Shown: piece after piece, positions 1 to 9,765 of the stretch
How positions within the stretch are numbered: the first letter of the stretch is position 1
Layout: each line of letters begins with the position of its first letter
Program-made: the position numbers and the translations under genes
NCBI GenBank assembly: GCA_019915135.1
Contig: JAHLMK010000007.1
Span: forward strand, 2,418,001 to 2,482,000
Reading direction: 5' to 3'
Length of the DNA: 64,000 bases
Source of the DNA: Strobilurus pachycystidiatus
Lineage: Eukaryota; Basidiomycota; Agaricomycetes; Agaricales; Physalacriaceae
The notes under the pieces: generated by a model
The model's database searches: none
What the model was told of the DNA's origin: nothing
Seen by the model: the letters and a program-made list of their open reading frames with translations, nothing else

Positions 1-1
1 G

Positions 2-700
2 TGGTGGAGACGTATCCCGAGCGGCTGGACGCTGTTCGGTGATCACTTCGAGATCGCATATGCCATGACCGATGACCAGTTTGAGTACATGGTCTCTAGA
101 CCGCTTAAACTCCACATCCCTCACGCACACGCCTTTGTCGCACACGCCGGTATCCTCGCCTCCGATCCGCGGTACAAACCATGGCACAAGAAGCAGCCTC
201 TGGCCAAGATCCCATCGCTAGAAGTTGGCCAACCGACGTCTGTCTTACGACGGCTTCAAGAGGCTGCTATCCTCTCGGACGTTGTGCAGAACACGGATCC
301 GTGGGTAACGCTCAACATGCGGGGTGTACTCAGTCGAGAGGTTACGCGTGGCAAGGACGGTACCCCTTGGTCCGACCTGTACAATGCGGACATGTCCCTC
401 TGTCACGGCTTCGACCAGAATCTCTACTCCACGGAACACAACAAGAAGAACCTGCCTTGCAACCCAGCGACCGTCATCTACGGCCACGCGGCATCCCGTG
501 GTCTCGATGTCAAGCGGTGGACTATCGGAATAGACTCAGGATGTGTGTACGAGAGATGGATGACTGCTCTTGTCCTAGGAGGACGCTTCTCGCGCAACGA
601 GGATGAGGAGGCTTCCCTTAGCACTACCAAGAAGTCATCAATCATCAGCTTTGGTGATCACGGCAAAGGAAAGGTTGTCAGTGTTCGGTGCGATCCTTAG
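2..700 (+). CDS. Ppn2-like calcineurin-type metallophosphatase, 3' part
   Basis: C-terminal part of a calcineurin-like metallophosphoesterase; the frame is open to the left edge, so the start lies outside the window. The closest family I recognise is fungal Ppn2, a vacuolar zinc-dependent endopolyphosphatase related to bacterial ApaH. Visible landmarks are GDHFEIAYAMTDDQF, then a metal-site segment with the AFVAHAGIL pattern, and near the end VIYGHAASRGLDVK followed by GIDSGCVYERW and TALVLGG, the usual closing block of this family. The first metal-binding motifs and any membrane anchor must be upstream. The last exon shows no intron. The tail of about 35 residues after the conserved block is polar and reaches TAG. 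Family assignment is firm; polyphosphatase activity is inferred from the family. Confidence 0.85.
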   Translation, partial: WWRRIPSGWTLFGDHFEIAYAMTDDQFEYMVSRPLKLHIPHAHAFVAHAGILASDPRYKPWHKKQPLAKIPSLEVGQPTSVLRRLQEAAILSDVVQNTDPWVTLNMRGVLSREVTRGKDGTPWSDLYNADMSLCHGFDQNLYSTEHNKKNLPCNPATVIYGHAASRGLDVKRWTIGIDSGCVYERWMTALVLGGRFSRNEDEEASLSTTKKSSIISFGDHGKGKVVSVRCDP

Positions 701-1078
701 TAGATCCTTACTTTATTGTATTATATGATTTACCTTACGACAAACTTCATAAGTATATGTATCTCTGTATAACAGTGTCTTAATATCGCTTTCTTTTCAA
801 CAAATATAGGTAGTTTCGAGATATCAGTGTCGGTTGTCGGGTTCGCGGTGTCGTTCCAGCCGTGCCTACAGTAACTCTCGAAGGCTCAGAAGATGTCGTT
901 GGTGAATGGTCCTTTCACCACTCTTCTGAACAGTGGCGTTTCCGTGTCACTCTCCTCGCGTGTTGTCGGCATGATGCCTGCATCGTGTCTTCAAGTCAAC
1001 TGACCGTTCTTCTGCAGCTGCATACCAACCTTGGTCCAGTGGACTCTGATAGACACCTAAGTTATGTATGCTTATTCT
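701..1078. other. intergenic, convergent 3' flanks
   Basis: AT-rich sequence directly after the phosphatase stop probably holds 3' untranslated and polyadenylation signals of the two convergent genes. An open frame starting at 862 has no recognisable content and runs antisense into the next gene, so I do not call it. Confidence 0.6.
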
Positions 1079-1808
1079 TCAATTATATCTACTGTCCGAA
1101 GGATCACCGTTATACCACTTGTAAGCATTCAGCCTCACGAAATCCTCGAACGACCATAGCTCAGATACTAGATTGTTAATGTCGATGTAGATGTATGTTT
1201 CCGTCTCCATACCCGTTGGGAACGCAGCGCCCTCGGTGATCGGAGTGGGATGCGCAGGTATGAGCTCCTTGTCCGTTAGAGCCACAGAGAGCGGTTCTGC
1301 GGCAGCCAAGGGGTGGGCCTCAACGCGCTCGCGAGTGTACTCCTGATAATGAAAGGTCAGTCTATGGGTACTGAATAACCTTATCAATGGCCTAGGGTGT
1401 CGAGAAGCACTAACATTACCCTCGAAAATGTCCAAGAGCTTCATATCTTGGTCTGTCAACCCGGAAACCAGCGTTCCGCGAACACAGCTTTCTTCGGGAG
1501 TCAGAGTACGGTCAAAGAGTCCACGCGAGCGTGATACGGGAACGATGCCTGGATAGTCTTCGTTCTGTCGACACGGTGTCACTCGGATCACTCTTGTACA
1601 CGCAAGGATGAACAGGAACTTGCCCGAACGACATGGCGCGTATGGTCCTGGAGGACGATGAGTACATGCGATCTCTCGAGCAAGGGCTCAATCGAACAGG
1701 TAAGATAGCGGGCGCAATGCTGAGATGCGCTCCAGAGTTCCTGATGACCTTGGTGAGGATCTTGGGATGCATGAGAGTCCCATAGAAGAAGGCGGAATGC
1801 GTCGGCAT
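1079..1808 (-). CDS. AIG2-like / gamma-glutamylcyclotransferase-fold protein
   Basis: Small enzyme of the AIG2-like (GGCT/GGACT-fold) family, whose members release 5-oxoproline from gamma-glutamyl compounds; the substrate here is unknown. The ATG at 1808 starts MPTHSAFFYGTLMHPKIL, and FYGTLMHP is the diagnostic N-terminal motif. After two introns (the first 1648-1697; the second near 1565-1631, ends less certain) come DHTRHV, DYPGIVP, the block VRGTLVSGLTDQDMKLLDIF and the key EGN, with Glu as expected for the catalytic acid. A third intron of 72 nt separates FEGN from EYTRERVEAHPL. It is in frame and stop-free, so a retained-intron product would be read through. The end, with ELWSFEDFVRLNAYKW, matches the fungal family. 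The introns start with GTT, an unusual donor. Confidence 0.85.
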
Positions 1809-2499
1809 GGAAGGGAGATGAGGGAGATAACGATAATACGTAAACGTTACCCAGCACTTTCGGCAACTCAAAGAGTCGCCGTGGAGCTAGAGGATGAGTA
1901 GAGGATGCAGAGAGGATGACAGTCGTTCTTGGAATGCGCGCGTTCATCTGCTCCTTCCCAGCTTTCTTCAGAAGGTACTCGACAAGTGAGATGCACCAGA
2001 ATGTATCCTCGCCCCCATCATTGAGCAAGTGCTATTGGCACTGGTGCGAACTCTTGACTTGACAGTCTGCAGCTGCAGACAGCGGATGTCTGAACTCGAA
2101 CCCGCCTGTCAGTTGACAGTACCACGGTCCAAGAGCCTATGAGAGGAGCTGGCGGGCGAAGCGAATCTTACAGTCACGGGGGCAGCGGTAACATATTGTC
2201 AAGACCGACGTCCTCGAGCTCTCGAGCCAGCCTCACTGGCAAAGCAAGTCCTGTGTGCTGACTGACTCCGGTGGCCAGTGTACCGAGATAGTCCACACGA
2301 TAGAGAGAAGTCAATATATCGGTTTAGTGATAGTTGCGGAATGTAGAGTCCGAGAGATGAATACCGTATGCACCAGTGTTACTTACGCCGAGTCGCGTCC
2401 GTGTCAGACAACAGCAGGAATACATTACTTGCTTACACCATTCTGTACAAGCTATGATACATCGGTACATTGGAAAGTCCAAGTGATCATGGCGAGTAT
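1809..2499. other. intergenic with short palindromes
   Basis: Sequence between the metacaspase 3' end and the AIG2-like start, probably carrying the promoter of the latter. It contains a perfect 16-bp palindrome at 2065-2080 and nearby copies of TTGACAGT. Short open frames on both strands have no recognisable content. Confidence 0.5.
2065..2080. repeat. perfect 16-bp palindrome
   Basis: GTCTGCAGCTGCAGAC reads the same on both strands. It lies about 260 bp upstream of the AIG2-like start, between two copies of TTGACAGT and next to CTGTCAGTTGACAG, another near-palindrome. It could be a dimeric factor site; there is no further support. Confidence 0.6.
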
Positions 2500-4891
2500 C
2501 TAACAGATAAACATAATTGTGGTGTCCATCGGGTGAGAACTCGACAGCTGTTATGAACAAATCAGAACCGTTTTCAGAAAGTAGGACGGCATAAGCAGAC
2601 CTGAGGTTTCTGGCTGTACTTGCTCTTGAGAATGTCACGGATGCTCTGCAATAGCTGTTGATAACTCTGCTGTTGATTCTGGCTCAAAGCGGATATGAAA
2701 GCCTGGCCGTGGTTCAGTAACTGGCAAAAAAACCAGGGAATGCCTTACATAGCTCATGGCTCCGGTCGCAGTACCAGCTTCTTGCGTATCCGCGCTGGTC
2801 TGCGAATCTTTACAGCCGCTCCAGGAGATCTAAATCAATTTCTCAGTTTCCATGCATCTACACACACTGTCATGAACAACTCACCACGTCGGCAGGACTT
2901 GTCTTGGTGGCCCTCGAAATCTGTTCCGCTTTCTTGTTGCTGCCAGTGGCCGTCTTGACGATCCCCATAGCTGACTTAAAGACACCACCCATATCGCCAC
3001 GAGCGTAGGATGAGACGGCGGAAAGAAGACCTTGACCAGCCTCTGCGGCAAGGTTGGGTTCCTTGATTTTGCCTTCCGTTGAGTACTATTAAATTGTGAT
3101 GAACATGGAGGACGATGAGGGACGGAGAGAGAACATACGATGTAGGGTAGGTCTAGAGGAGCGAATCAACGATGAGAATGAGAGACATGGTTTGCGTTGA
3201 ACTCACCTAGAGCGGAGCCCGAGTGACAAGACTTCGGGAACAGAGTTAAGTCGCCTAACTGGAAGAGTGAAAAAATCACTTACGTCGAAAATGGCCGTCA
3301 GTCGACAACCAGCAGGCAAAGGCTTCACCATGATATCATGGATATCCTAGGAAGGAGTGGCGGTTGGATTAGCCGGACGAAGGGAAAAGACTGGGCGACG
3401 CACGTCATCAACAATGTGCCCGGCTTGCTCGTGGTCAAGCTAACGACACCGTCAAGTTTTGCCGACCCAGAGTTTGTATGCAACACTTACCGGGTAAATC
3501 ACTGAAAAAGCGGGTTAGCCAATTGTCAAGCAATGGTCGGAGTGCTGACCTTCATCGAACCCATCGGCCTCATCGCCATCTAGGTCCTTGGTCTGGCCAC
3601 CGTGGCCAGAATCTGAGACTTGATTGAGCACGATTGATCAAGACGAATGAAGGAACGATACTTACAATGGAAGAACAAGGAGTCATTTGGTTGTGCGCCT
3701 CGGACGAGCCATTGCATCGCAGTGATCTATAGAAGCGTGAGATCGCGAGCACAACATAGCGGAGTTGACATGCCATGTTCTCCCTAGTCGGACGTTGGCG
3801 TGCGTTTTGAGCATCATCGGTGAGCATCACAATATCCTCATCCTTATATCCGAAGTTGGCTATTAAAAGTTGAGTACCCTTCGTTCATTTCGTGAAAGAT
3901 GAGTAGCACGCACTACATAGAAATCTTTGTATGTTCCGTGCGTCGTTGATGCACCCGGCCAGCTCACCACTCAGACCTACATAGTTGATACCGATCTGGA
4001 AACGGGGTCAGCGCGCGGCAATTAGGCCTCGCTCGAAAAACTGACGCATAAGGCCTTCTTCTTGCCATTACACTGGGAATACTGAAAGTATGGCTGCTGT
4101 TGAGTGTGTCCCGGACCTTGCATCTGTGGACCGTAATGTTGCTGCTGGCTCGGGGGCATGTGAGGTGGGGCATATTGGTTTCTGGGAAAGCTTTGAGGAG
4201 GATCGGAGATGGTCAAAGAGGCAAAAATGATTACCGAGCAGGTTGCCCATATCCCTGACCAGGGGGCCCAGAGGGGGGCGCATACTGTGGCGCGTAATTA
4301 CCCTGCTGCTGCGGGCGGTGCTGTTGGTGATGCTGCTGGCCCGGATATGTTCCTCTTGCGACCGGCGGGGGGCCTGGAGGCGCGCCGTATCCACTATGTC
4401 AGCGAACGGTCAATGGATTGCGTCGCCAAATATGTAACAAGCGTACGAGGGAGGTGGTCCCGACGGTGGTGCATAGCTGTGAGGGGGGGCTGACCCATAG
4501 CTTCAAACGAGGGTTAGACGAGCGGCGGGAATGAGGATGGATCCTACCTGGGTGCGCTAGGAAATCTTCGACGCTGTGAGTTGTGTCGAGGAAACGCAGA
4601 TGGAAGACTCACCCAAATGGCGGAGGATGGCTGTCATCAGTCAGTACAGTTGGTAACGAGAAAGTCAAGGCAGTATTTACCCAGAGGGAGGCGGTCCTTG
4701 CGGGGGCGCATATTGCGAGCCATATCCGGGATTGAAGCCACCTTGACTGAGCGCCAGTTCAATGCAAAGATGGGCTGAGATGATTCGCGGACTCACGGGC
4801 TTGGGAAGCTGGCGACAAGTCAATCAGTGATCGGTGAGAATGATGACGCGTGTACGCACCTCGGGGGCGCATTGTTGTTGTTGTTCCACAT
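2500..4891 (-). CDS. MCA1: metacaspase (type I, caspase-like cysteine peptidase)
   Basis: Type I metacaspase, a calcium-dependent Arg/Lys-specific cysteine peptidase linked to protein quality control and cell death in fungi. The ATG at 4891 starts MWNNNNNAPPR. A low-complexity prodomain rich in Pro, Gln, Gly and Tyr follows, assembled from many tiny exons. The peptidase domain opens with YFQYSQCNGKKKALC, then IGINYVGLSGELAGCIND, NFGYKDEDIVMLTDDAQNAR, ITAMQWLV, the catalytic His in YSGHGGQTKDLDGDE, and the catalytic Cys in TAIFD-SCHSGSALDLPY. The p10-like part has YSTEGKIKEPNLAAEAG, SWSGCKDSQTSADT and ends LSSSHPMDTTIMFIC. Both catalytic residues and the C-terminus are present, so it should be active. 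There are about 15 introns; the one at 3727-3773 appears to be GC-AG. It is divergent from the sugar transporter. Confidence 0.92.
3727..3773 (-). other. probable GC-AG intron in the metacaspase
   Basis: The conserved join between TRENM and ITAMQWLV is kept in frame only if the 47-nt intron begins GCATGT and ends CTATAG. The nearest GT donor, a few bases downstream, breaks the ITAMQW frame. A minor-class donor is therefore likely. Confidence 0.65.
4548..4556 (-). other. 9-nt micro-exon of the metacaspase
   Basis: The exon CGCACCCAG lies between a TTTCCTAG acceptor and a GTAGGA donor. It joins the 18-nt exon CCATCCTCCGCCATTTGG upstream and the exon beginning CCCCCCTCACAG downstream, all in phase 2, giving a continuous Pro/Gly-rich prodomain (HPPPFG, APS, PPHSYAPPSGPPPS). 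It is supported by frame and splice signals only. Confidence 0.6.
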
Positions 4892-5511
4892 CGTCGATGA
4901 AGGCAAGTCGTAGTTCGAGGTCAAGCGGTGGATGGCAGTGCCGGACTCAAGCAAGATCGAATCGCCGACTAGTTGCCAATCTGCAACAAAGTTTAGCACT
5001 GCCACGATATGGGTACTTACCTTAAACCTTCAAGTTTAGAGTGCACATAACCACATACACTCAGTGTATCGACTACTCCAGGACACCTGATGCGGTCTAT
5101 TGAGCGGAGCATATGTACTTACTTCTCAGTGCGGACAGAAAATTACATCGCCCCATGGTGCAATGTCTATATGGCGTTGCTGGCGCCGACTTCGAACATC
5201 GATATAAAACTCAGGCCTTGCTGCAATCTCCAATTCTTTCCTCGACTAATCCCACCGCAGGCATCAAGCTGATAGCCATCATCAGAACTCTACATAAGCC
5301 GACGTCTTTCCGCGCAATTCGCGGTCCGGGTCTTTGCTGTAATACTAACTGGAGCTTCTTCTTGCTTCTTGCTCCATTTGCGCCAATTCCTTGACTTTGG
5401 ATCACTCACATGTCCTGGTGGCCAGACATCTGACCATGGTCTCTTCAGTCCGTATCGTAGGGGCTTGCCTTAAATACTGAGAATCTCCTTCGTTCCCTGA
5501 CATTCATAACA
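4892..5511. promoter_or_regulatory. divergent promoter region, metacaspase / sugar transporter
   Basis: About 620 bp separate the two start codons, so this interval must hold both promoters. A TATA-like ATATAAA occurs near 5203-5209. Open frames in the interval have no recognisable content. Confidence 0.5.
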
Positions 5512-8311
5512 ATGGCTGGTGGCGCTCCTACAGGCGGTGCTTCCCTCTCCACGACGCGCCGGAAAGCTCTCGCAGGTGCTTCCGGATGGGTCAGTCTTAT
5601 CCTTCTCCATCTTGATCTTTGACCTACCTGCCCACAGAAAGGACTTGTTCACAATCGGAAGATCTTTCTCATTGCCGTCTTTGCATCTCTCGGAGGGCTG
5701 TAAGTCTATCAATCATGAATCCACACAACGCTCACTTCATCGCAGACTCTATGGTTCGTACAATTCACCTAGATATCTCGGTTTCTCATGCCAATCCCTC
5801 GTCGCCGCTATCGATAGGCTATAATCAAGTGAGCAGTTTACGTCCTCTCAAGCCCTCTATCTGAACGCATGGCAGGGAGTCTTTTCCAGTGTTCTGGGGT
5901 GCGTTCACAATTCTTGCGTGATTGAATCACCTAATGCGACAACTCCTCAGGATGTACACGTTCGACAACCGGTGCGTTATCGTGTCACTAAGTCAAGGAG
6001 AAACCGGGGAGAAACTCACAAATTGATAGGATGGCGTCAGCGGTCAATAATAGTGGGAAGAAAGGCTGGTTAGTCTCGATTCTGGAGCTGGGAGCATGGG
6101 CCGGGGTGTTGATGACTGGATACTTCGCCGATAAGCTGTCCCGAAAGTACACCATCCTTCTCGGTATGTCAAACGACTTTTTGGGGTGGGCGAACGCTAA
6201 TCATCTGCCTATTCTTAGCCGTCGTAGTTTTCTGTATCGGGGTCATCGTTCAAACCACAGCCAAAGAGCCGTCTTCCATCTTTGGTGGTCGGTTTGTGAC
6301 TGGTTTGGGTGTCGGTTCGCTGAGTATGGCCGTACCCCTCTATAACGCAGAAGTCAGACTCATCTCGTTACGACTACCTCGGCCTTGTCATTGATGAAAT
6401 CTGTAGCTCGCGCCTCCCGAAGTTCGAGGAAGTTTGGTCGCTCTGCAGCAGCTGGCTATCACATTTGGAATCATGATATCTTTCTGGATCGATTACGGCA
6501 CCAACTACATCGGAGGAACTGGACCTGGGCAAAGTGAAGCTGCGTGGAGAATTCCGCTGGCTCTGCAACTCGTGCCTGCTCTCATTCTCGGGGCCGGTAT
6601 CTTGTTCATGCCATTCTCACCTCGGTGAGGCTCCTCACGATTTACGTTGTTATCTCTCTCATGTTCAATAAGATGGCTTGTCAATCAAGGACGCGAAGAG
6701 GAAGCCCTCGCGGTCCTCAGTGAATCGCGGAACCTTCCTGTTGAGCATGAACTGAGATTGAGTTCCTGTACGTTCCTTAGTCATTTTGCTTGAGGTGTTA
6801 CTCACTTACGTGCAAATCCTAACGCTTTCAGCGAAATCAAGGCGCAATATCTTTTCGAGAAGGAGATATCGGAGGCGAAGTTCCCCCAGTACCAAGATCC
6901 CTCGTTCTCCTCTCAGTTCAAGCTGGGATTCTACAGCTATCTCAGCATCATCACCGACCGAAGTTTGTTTATTCCAAGGTTCCTGCTACGACACTGACCA
7001 AATCTCTTTAAATAGATCTTCTGTGGCGCGTCGGAGTTGCCTCGCTGTGAGTCTGATCTATGTCCGAATCGCTTGACAGACCATCTTATTGCGTGCAGGA
7101 CGATGTTCTTCCAGCAGTGGACCGGGGTCAACGCGATTCTTTACTACGCGCCCAGCATCTTCAAGTCACTTGGCTTGACAGGGAACACTACGTCCCTCCT
7201 TGCAACAGGTGTGGTTGGCATTGCGTAAGTCTTCTTCACTTCCCTCCGAGTCCACGATCCTGAGCGTGACTCGCAGAATGTTCCTGGCGACGATTCCTGC
7301 TGTGATCTGGATCGACCAGGTCGGACGGAAGCCCGTCTTGATCTCGGGCGCTTTTGTGATGGCAAGGTGCGTAGATCCCTCTCATAATTTGGTGAATTCT
7401 GGCGTAAACATCAACGCAGCTGCCACTTCATTGTGGCAATCCTTACGAGCATCTATCATGATAGCTGGAGCTCGTGAGTCTTTCTAACTCTCATTCTCTG
7501 TCTCCCATATTGATGTTTTGTAGTCATTCAAATGCCGGTTGGGCTGCGTGCGCCTTCGTTTGGATCTTTGCTATCGGTGAGCTAGTTTACATTGGCTCAA
7601 CAAAGTCAGAGGCTCTAACATTGTCTACGTAGGATTCGGATACAGTTGGGGACCCTGCGCATGGATTATTGTGGCTGAAATTTTCCCGCTCAGTATTCGC
7701 GGAAAGGGCATGTCTATTGGGGCCTCATCTAATTGGGTGCGTCTTCCAGTCATCATATTGAGTGGTGATCTCTGACCGTTATGCCTAGATGAATAACTTC
7801 ATCGGTGCGTATCCATACACTTCGTGCTTAATCGTGTATCGATGACCTCCTACTCTTTTCTAGTTGGTCAAGTGAGTGCCACTTTCATCTCATCGAGAAC
7901 CATCTAATTCCATCGTCCATAGGTAACTCCTACGATGCTCGACAAAATAGGATACGGCACGTTCGTGTTCTTTGGGGTAAGCGACGACCTTCATGTATCC
8001 AATACACGCCTCATGCATACATATATAGCTATTCTTCTTCCTGGGTGGATGCTTCATCTGGTTCTTTGTACGTCTTGCCACCTGATATCCACTCCAGATC
8101 TAACTGTGTTCAGGTCCCTGAGACAAAGGGGGTAACCCTTGAAGAGATGGAAGATCTCTTCGGCAACACCACCAACCTGGCAACCGAAGATCTCCGTCGA
8201 CTTGATGCCATTCACAGGCGCCTCGGTCTAGTGGTTGATGGAATCGACGAGAAGAACGACGAGGAATCCGGAAAGGCCTCCCATGAAGAGGTTGTCAAGG
8301 AAAAGGAATAG
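5512..8311 (+). CDS. MFS sugar transporter (quinate/hexose permease type)
   Basis: Twelve-helix major facilitator of the sugar porter family, probably a plasma-membrane hexose or polyol proton symporter. The ATG at 5512 begins [20 protein letters not shown]. Joined exons show [14 protein letters not shown], then [16 protein letters not shown], the loop motif [62 protein letters not shown] (the usual PESPR site with Phe in place of Glu-Ser), [48 protein letters not shown] and the closing [15 protein letters not shown]. All hallmark segments are present, so the gene looks intact, with well over ten short introns. The acidic C-terminal tail is about 45 residues. The substrate cannot be read from sequence. 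Confidence 0.9.
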
Positions 8312-8487
8312 GCTCTCTTGTACGATACTAACGCAACGTACGGCTTATCTGTATAAGTATCTACGCCACATTTGAACTAGTGACGTCACTCTCGGCCGCG
8401 GAAGTTCACATCCGTCAATCCAATTGGGAGTCATACCGAGTATGTTGGCTGAGCTCAGCGAGATTCATCTTGACAACCCACTACACC

Positions 8488-9174
8488 ATGCCGACCGTTC
8501 TTCTCGTTGGCGCCTCACGCGGGCTTGGACTGGCTCTTGCGCAAGAATTCGGTTCCCAACCAGAGACGAAAGTGATTGTCTCTGTTCGTGGTGCACCTCC
8601 AGACGCACTGAAAACACTCAACGCCGAGATCATCACCCTCGACATCACAGACGATGCCTCCGTCGCTTCTGCCGTCTCACAGCTCCCTGTCGAAGCCATC
8701 GACACACTTGTGGTCAACGCGGCCATGGGGTATCCTCAGAAAATCCTTGCTACCTCTACAGCCGAGTTGACCGAGTACCTAACCGTCAATGCCGTTGGAC
8801 CACATCGCGTCGTGTCCGCCTTTCTCCCCGCCCTCCGACGCGGACAGGGGAAAAAGATCATATTCTTGTCTTCACAGAGTGGATCGATGGAGAGACAGGT
8901 TGGAGCGACGAGAGGGTTGTCAGGCCCGTACGCCGTTTCGAAGGCTGCCGTCAATATGCTCGCAATTCAGTACCACAACGAGCTATCTGCGGAGGGGTTT
9001 ACGGTCGTACCCCTTCATCCGGGATGGGTGGCGACAGACATGGGCAACATGGCAGGAAAGGGTGCTATGGACCCGTGCATAAGTGCCAAAGGCATCGTGA
9101 AGTTGGTGACAGAGTTGGGGACGGAGGATAGTGCGAAGTTTCACATGTGGGATGGGTCACAATTGCCATGGTAG
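8488..9174 (+). CDS. short-chain dehydrogenase/reductase
   Basis: Single-exon gene of 228 codons for a classical short-chain dehydrogenase using NAD(P). The ATG at 8488 starts MPTVLLVGASRGLGLALAQE, with the glycine-rich cofactor site GASRGLG near residue 8. Later come the NAA motif (LVVNAAMGYP), the catalytic Ser region FLSSQSGS, the active-site YAVSK pair and the HPGWVATDMG loop typical of the family. The frame extends upstream to 8380 with another ATG, but that stretch lacks family similarity and would bury the cofactor site, so I use 8488. It is intact and 176 bp after the sugar transporter on the same strand. The substrate is unknown; the family includes carbonyl reductases resembling the sniffer group. 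Confidence 0.88.
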   Translation: MPTVLLVGASRGLGLALAQEFGSQPETKVIVSVRGAPPDALKTLNAEIITLDITDDASVASAVSQLPVEAIDTLVVNAAMGYPQKILATSTAELTEYLTVNAVGPHRVVSAFLPALRRGQGKKIIFLSSQSGSMERQVGATRGLSGPYAVSKAAVNMLAIQYHNELSAEGFTVVPLHPGWVATDMGNMAGKGAMDPCISAKGIVKLVTELGTEDSAKFHMWDGSQLPW

Positions 9175-9765
9175 AAGGCTTGGGAGCCTGAGTTTCGAGC
9201 AGTCAACCAGCGAATCGCCCCACTTTCAATAAGTATGTATACGCGTTTAGACTCAATGCAGGCCTAAGGATTGGGTGTTGCCAAAAAGGGGTTTGGGAGT
9301 GAGAGGGTTCAAGTTGGTTGGATGGACGCCGCATAGTGGGGATGGTTTTCGACCTTACCCGCCGTTGCAGAAAAATCGAAAATGCTGGTAAGACAGCGCG
9401 CTATGAGACGTGACTCTTACGGGATCTCAAACTCTCAGTCGCTGCTGACAGTCATTTCAAGCTGCACGAAAGGGCGCGAGGCGGTCTTGGAAGTGAAGTC
9501 CATGCAGAGCAATCCGAAGATTGATAAGAGAGTGTGTGAAGGTTGGTGAGACGCCATTGAATAGAGCTGCGAGTACCTACGATACTTGAAGAAGAAAGTT
9601 ATATGTACAAGTCAAAGTTCGGAGTCAAGTGGCGGCTTGTGGGGCCGTGGGCCTGGCGGCGGTGGCGGAGTAAGAGACCACGTGCCACCGTCAACAGCAT
9701 CACGCGACCGTTGCGCGACCGTGATTCACTTCCTCCGGAGCCACGACCAGCGTCCTCGCGGCGCT
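9175..9765. other. intergenic, upstream of the helicase
   Basis: This holds the 3' flank of the dehydrogenase and the likely promoter of the helicase. No other gene is visible. Confidence 0.5.

Noticed and set aside
1383..1425. Treating the AIG2-like middle segment SASRHPRPLIRLF as protein
   Set aside because: It interrupts FEGN-EYTRERVEAHPL, begins GTTAGT and ends CAG, so it is a 72-nt in-frame intron.
2080..2110. tRNA-like T-arm (GGCGGGTTCGAGTTC on the minus strand)
   Set aside because: The T-stem does not pair and there is no acceptor or anticodon arm around it.
8424..9131. A 235-codon frame overlapping the short-chain dehydrogenase
   Set aside because: Frame-shifted shadow of a clear dehydrogenase; composition rich in Arg, Cys and Ser, without motifs.
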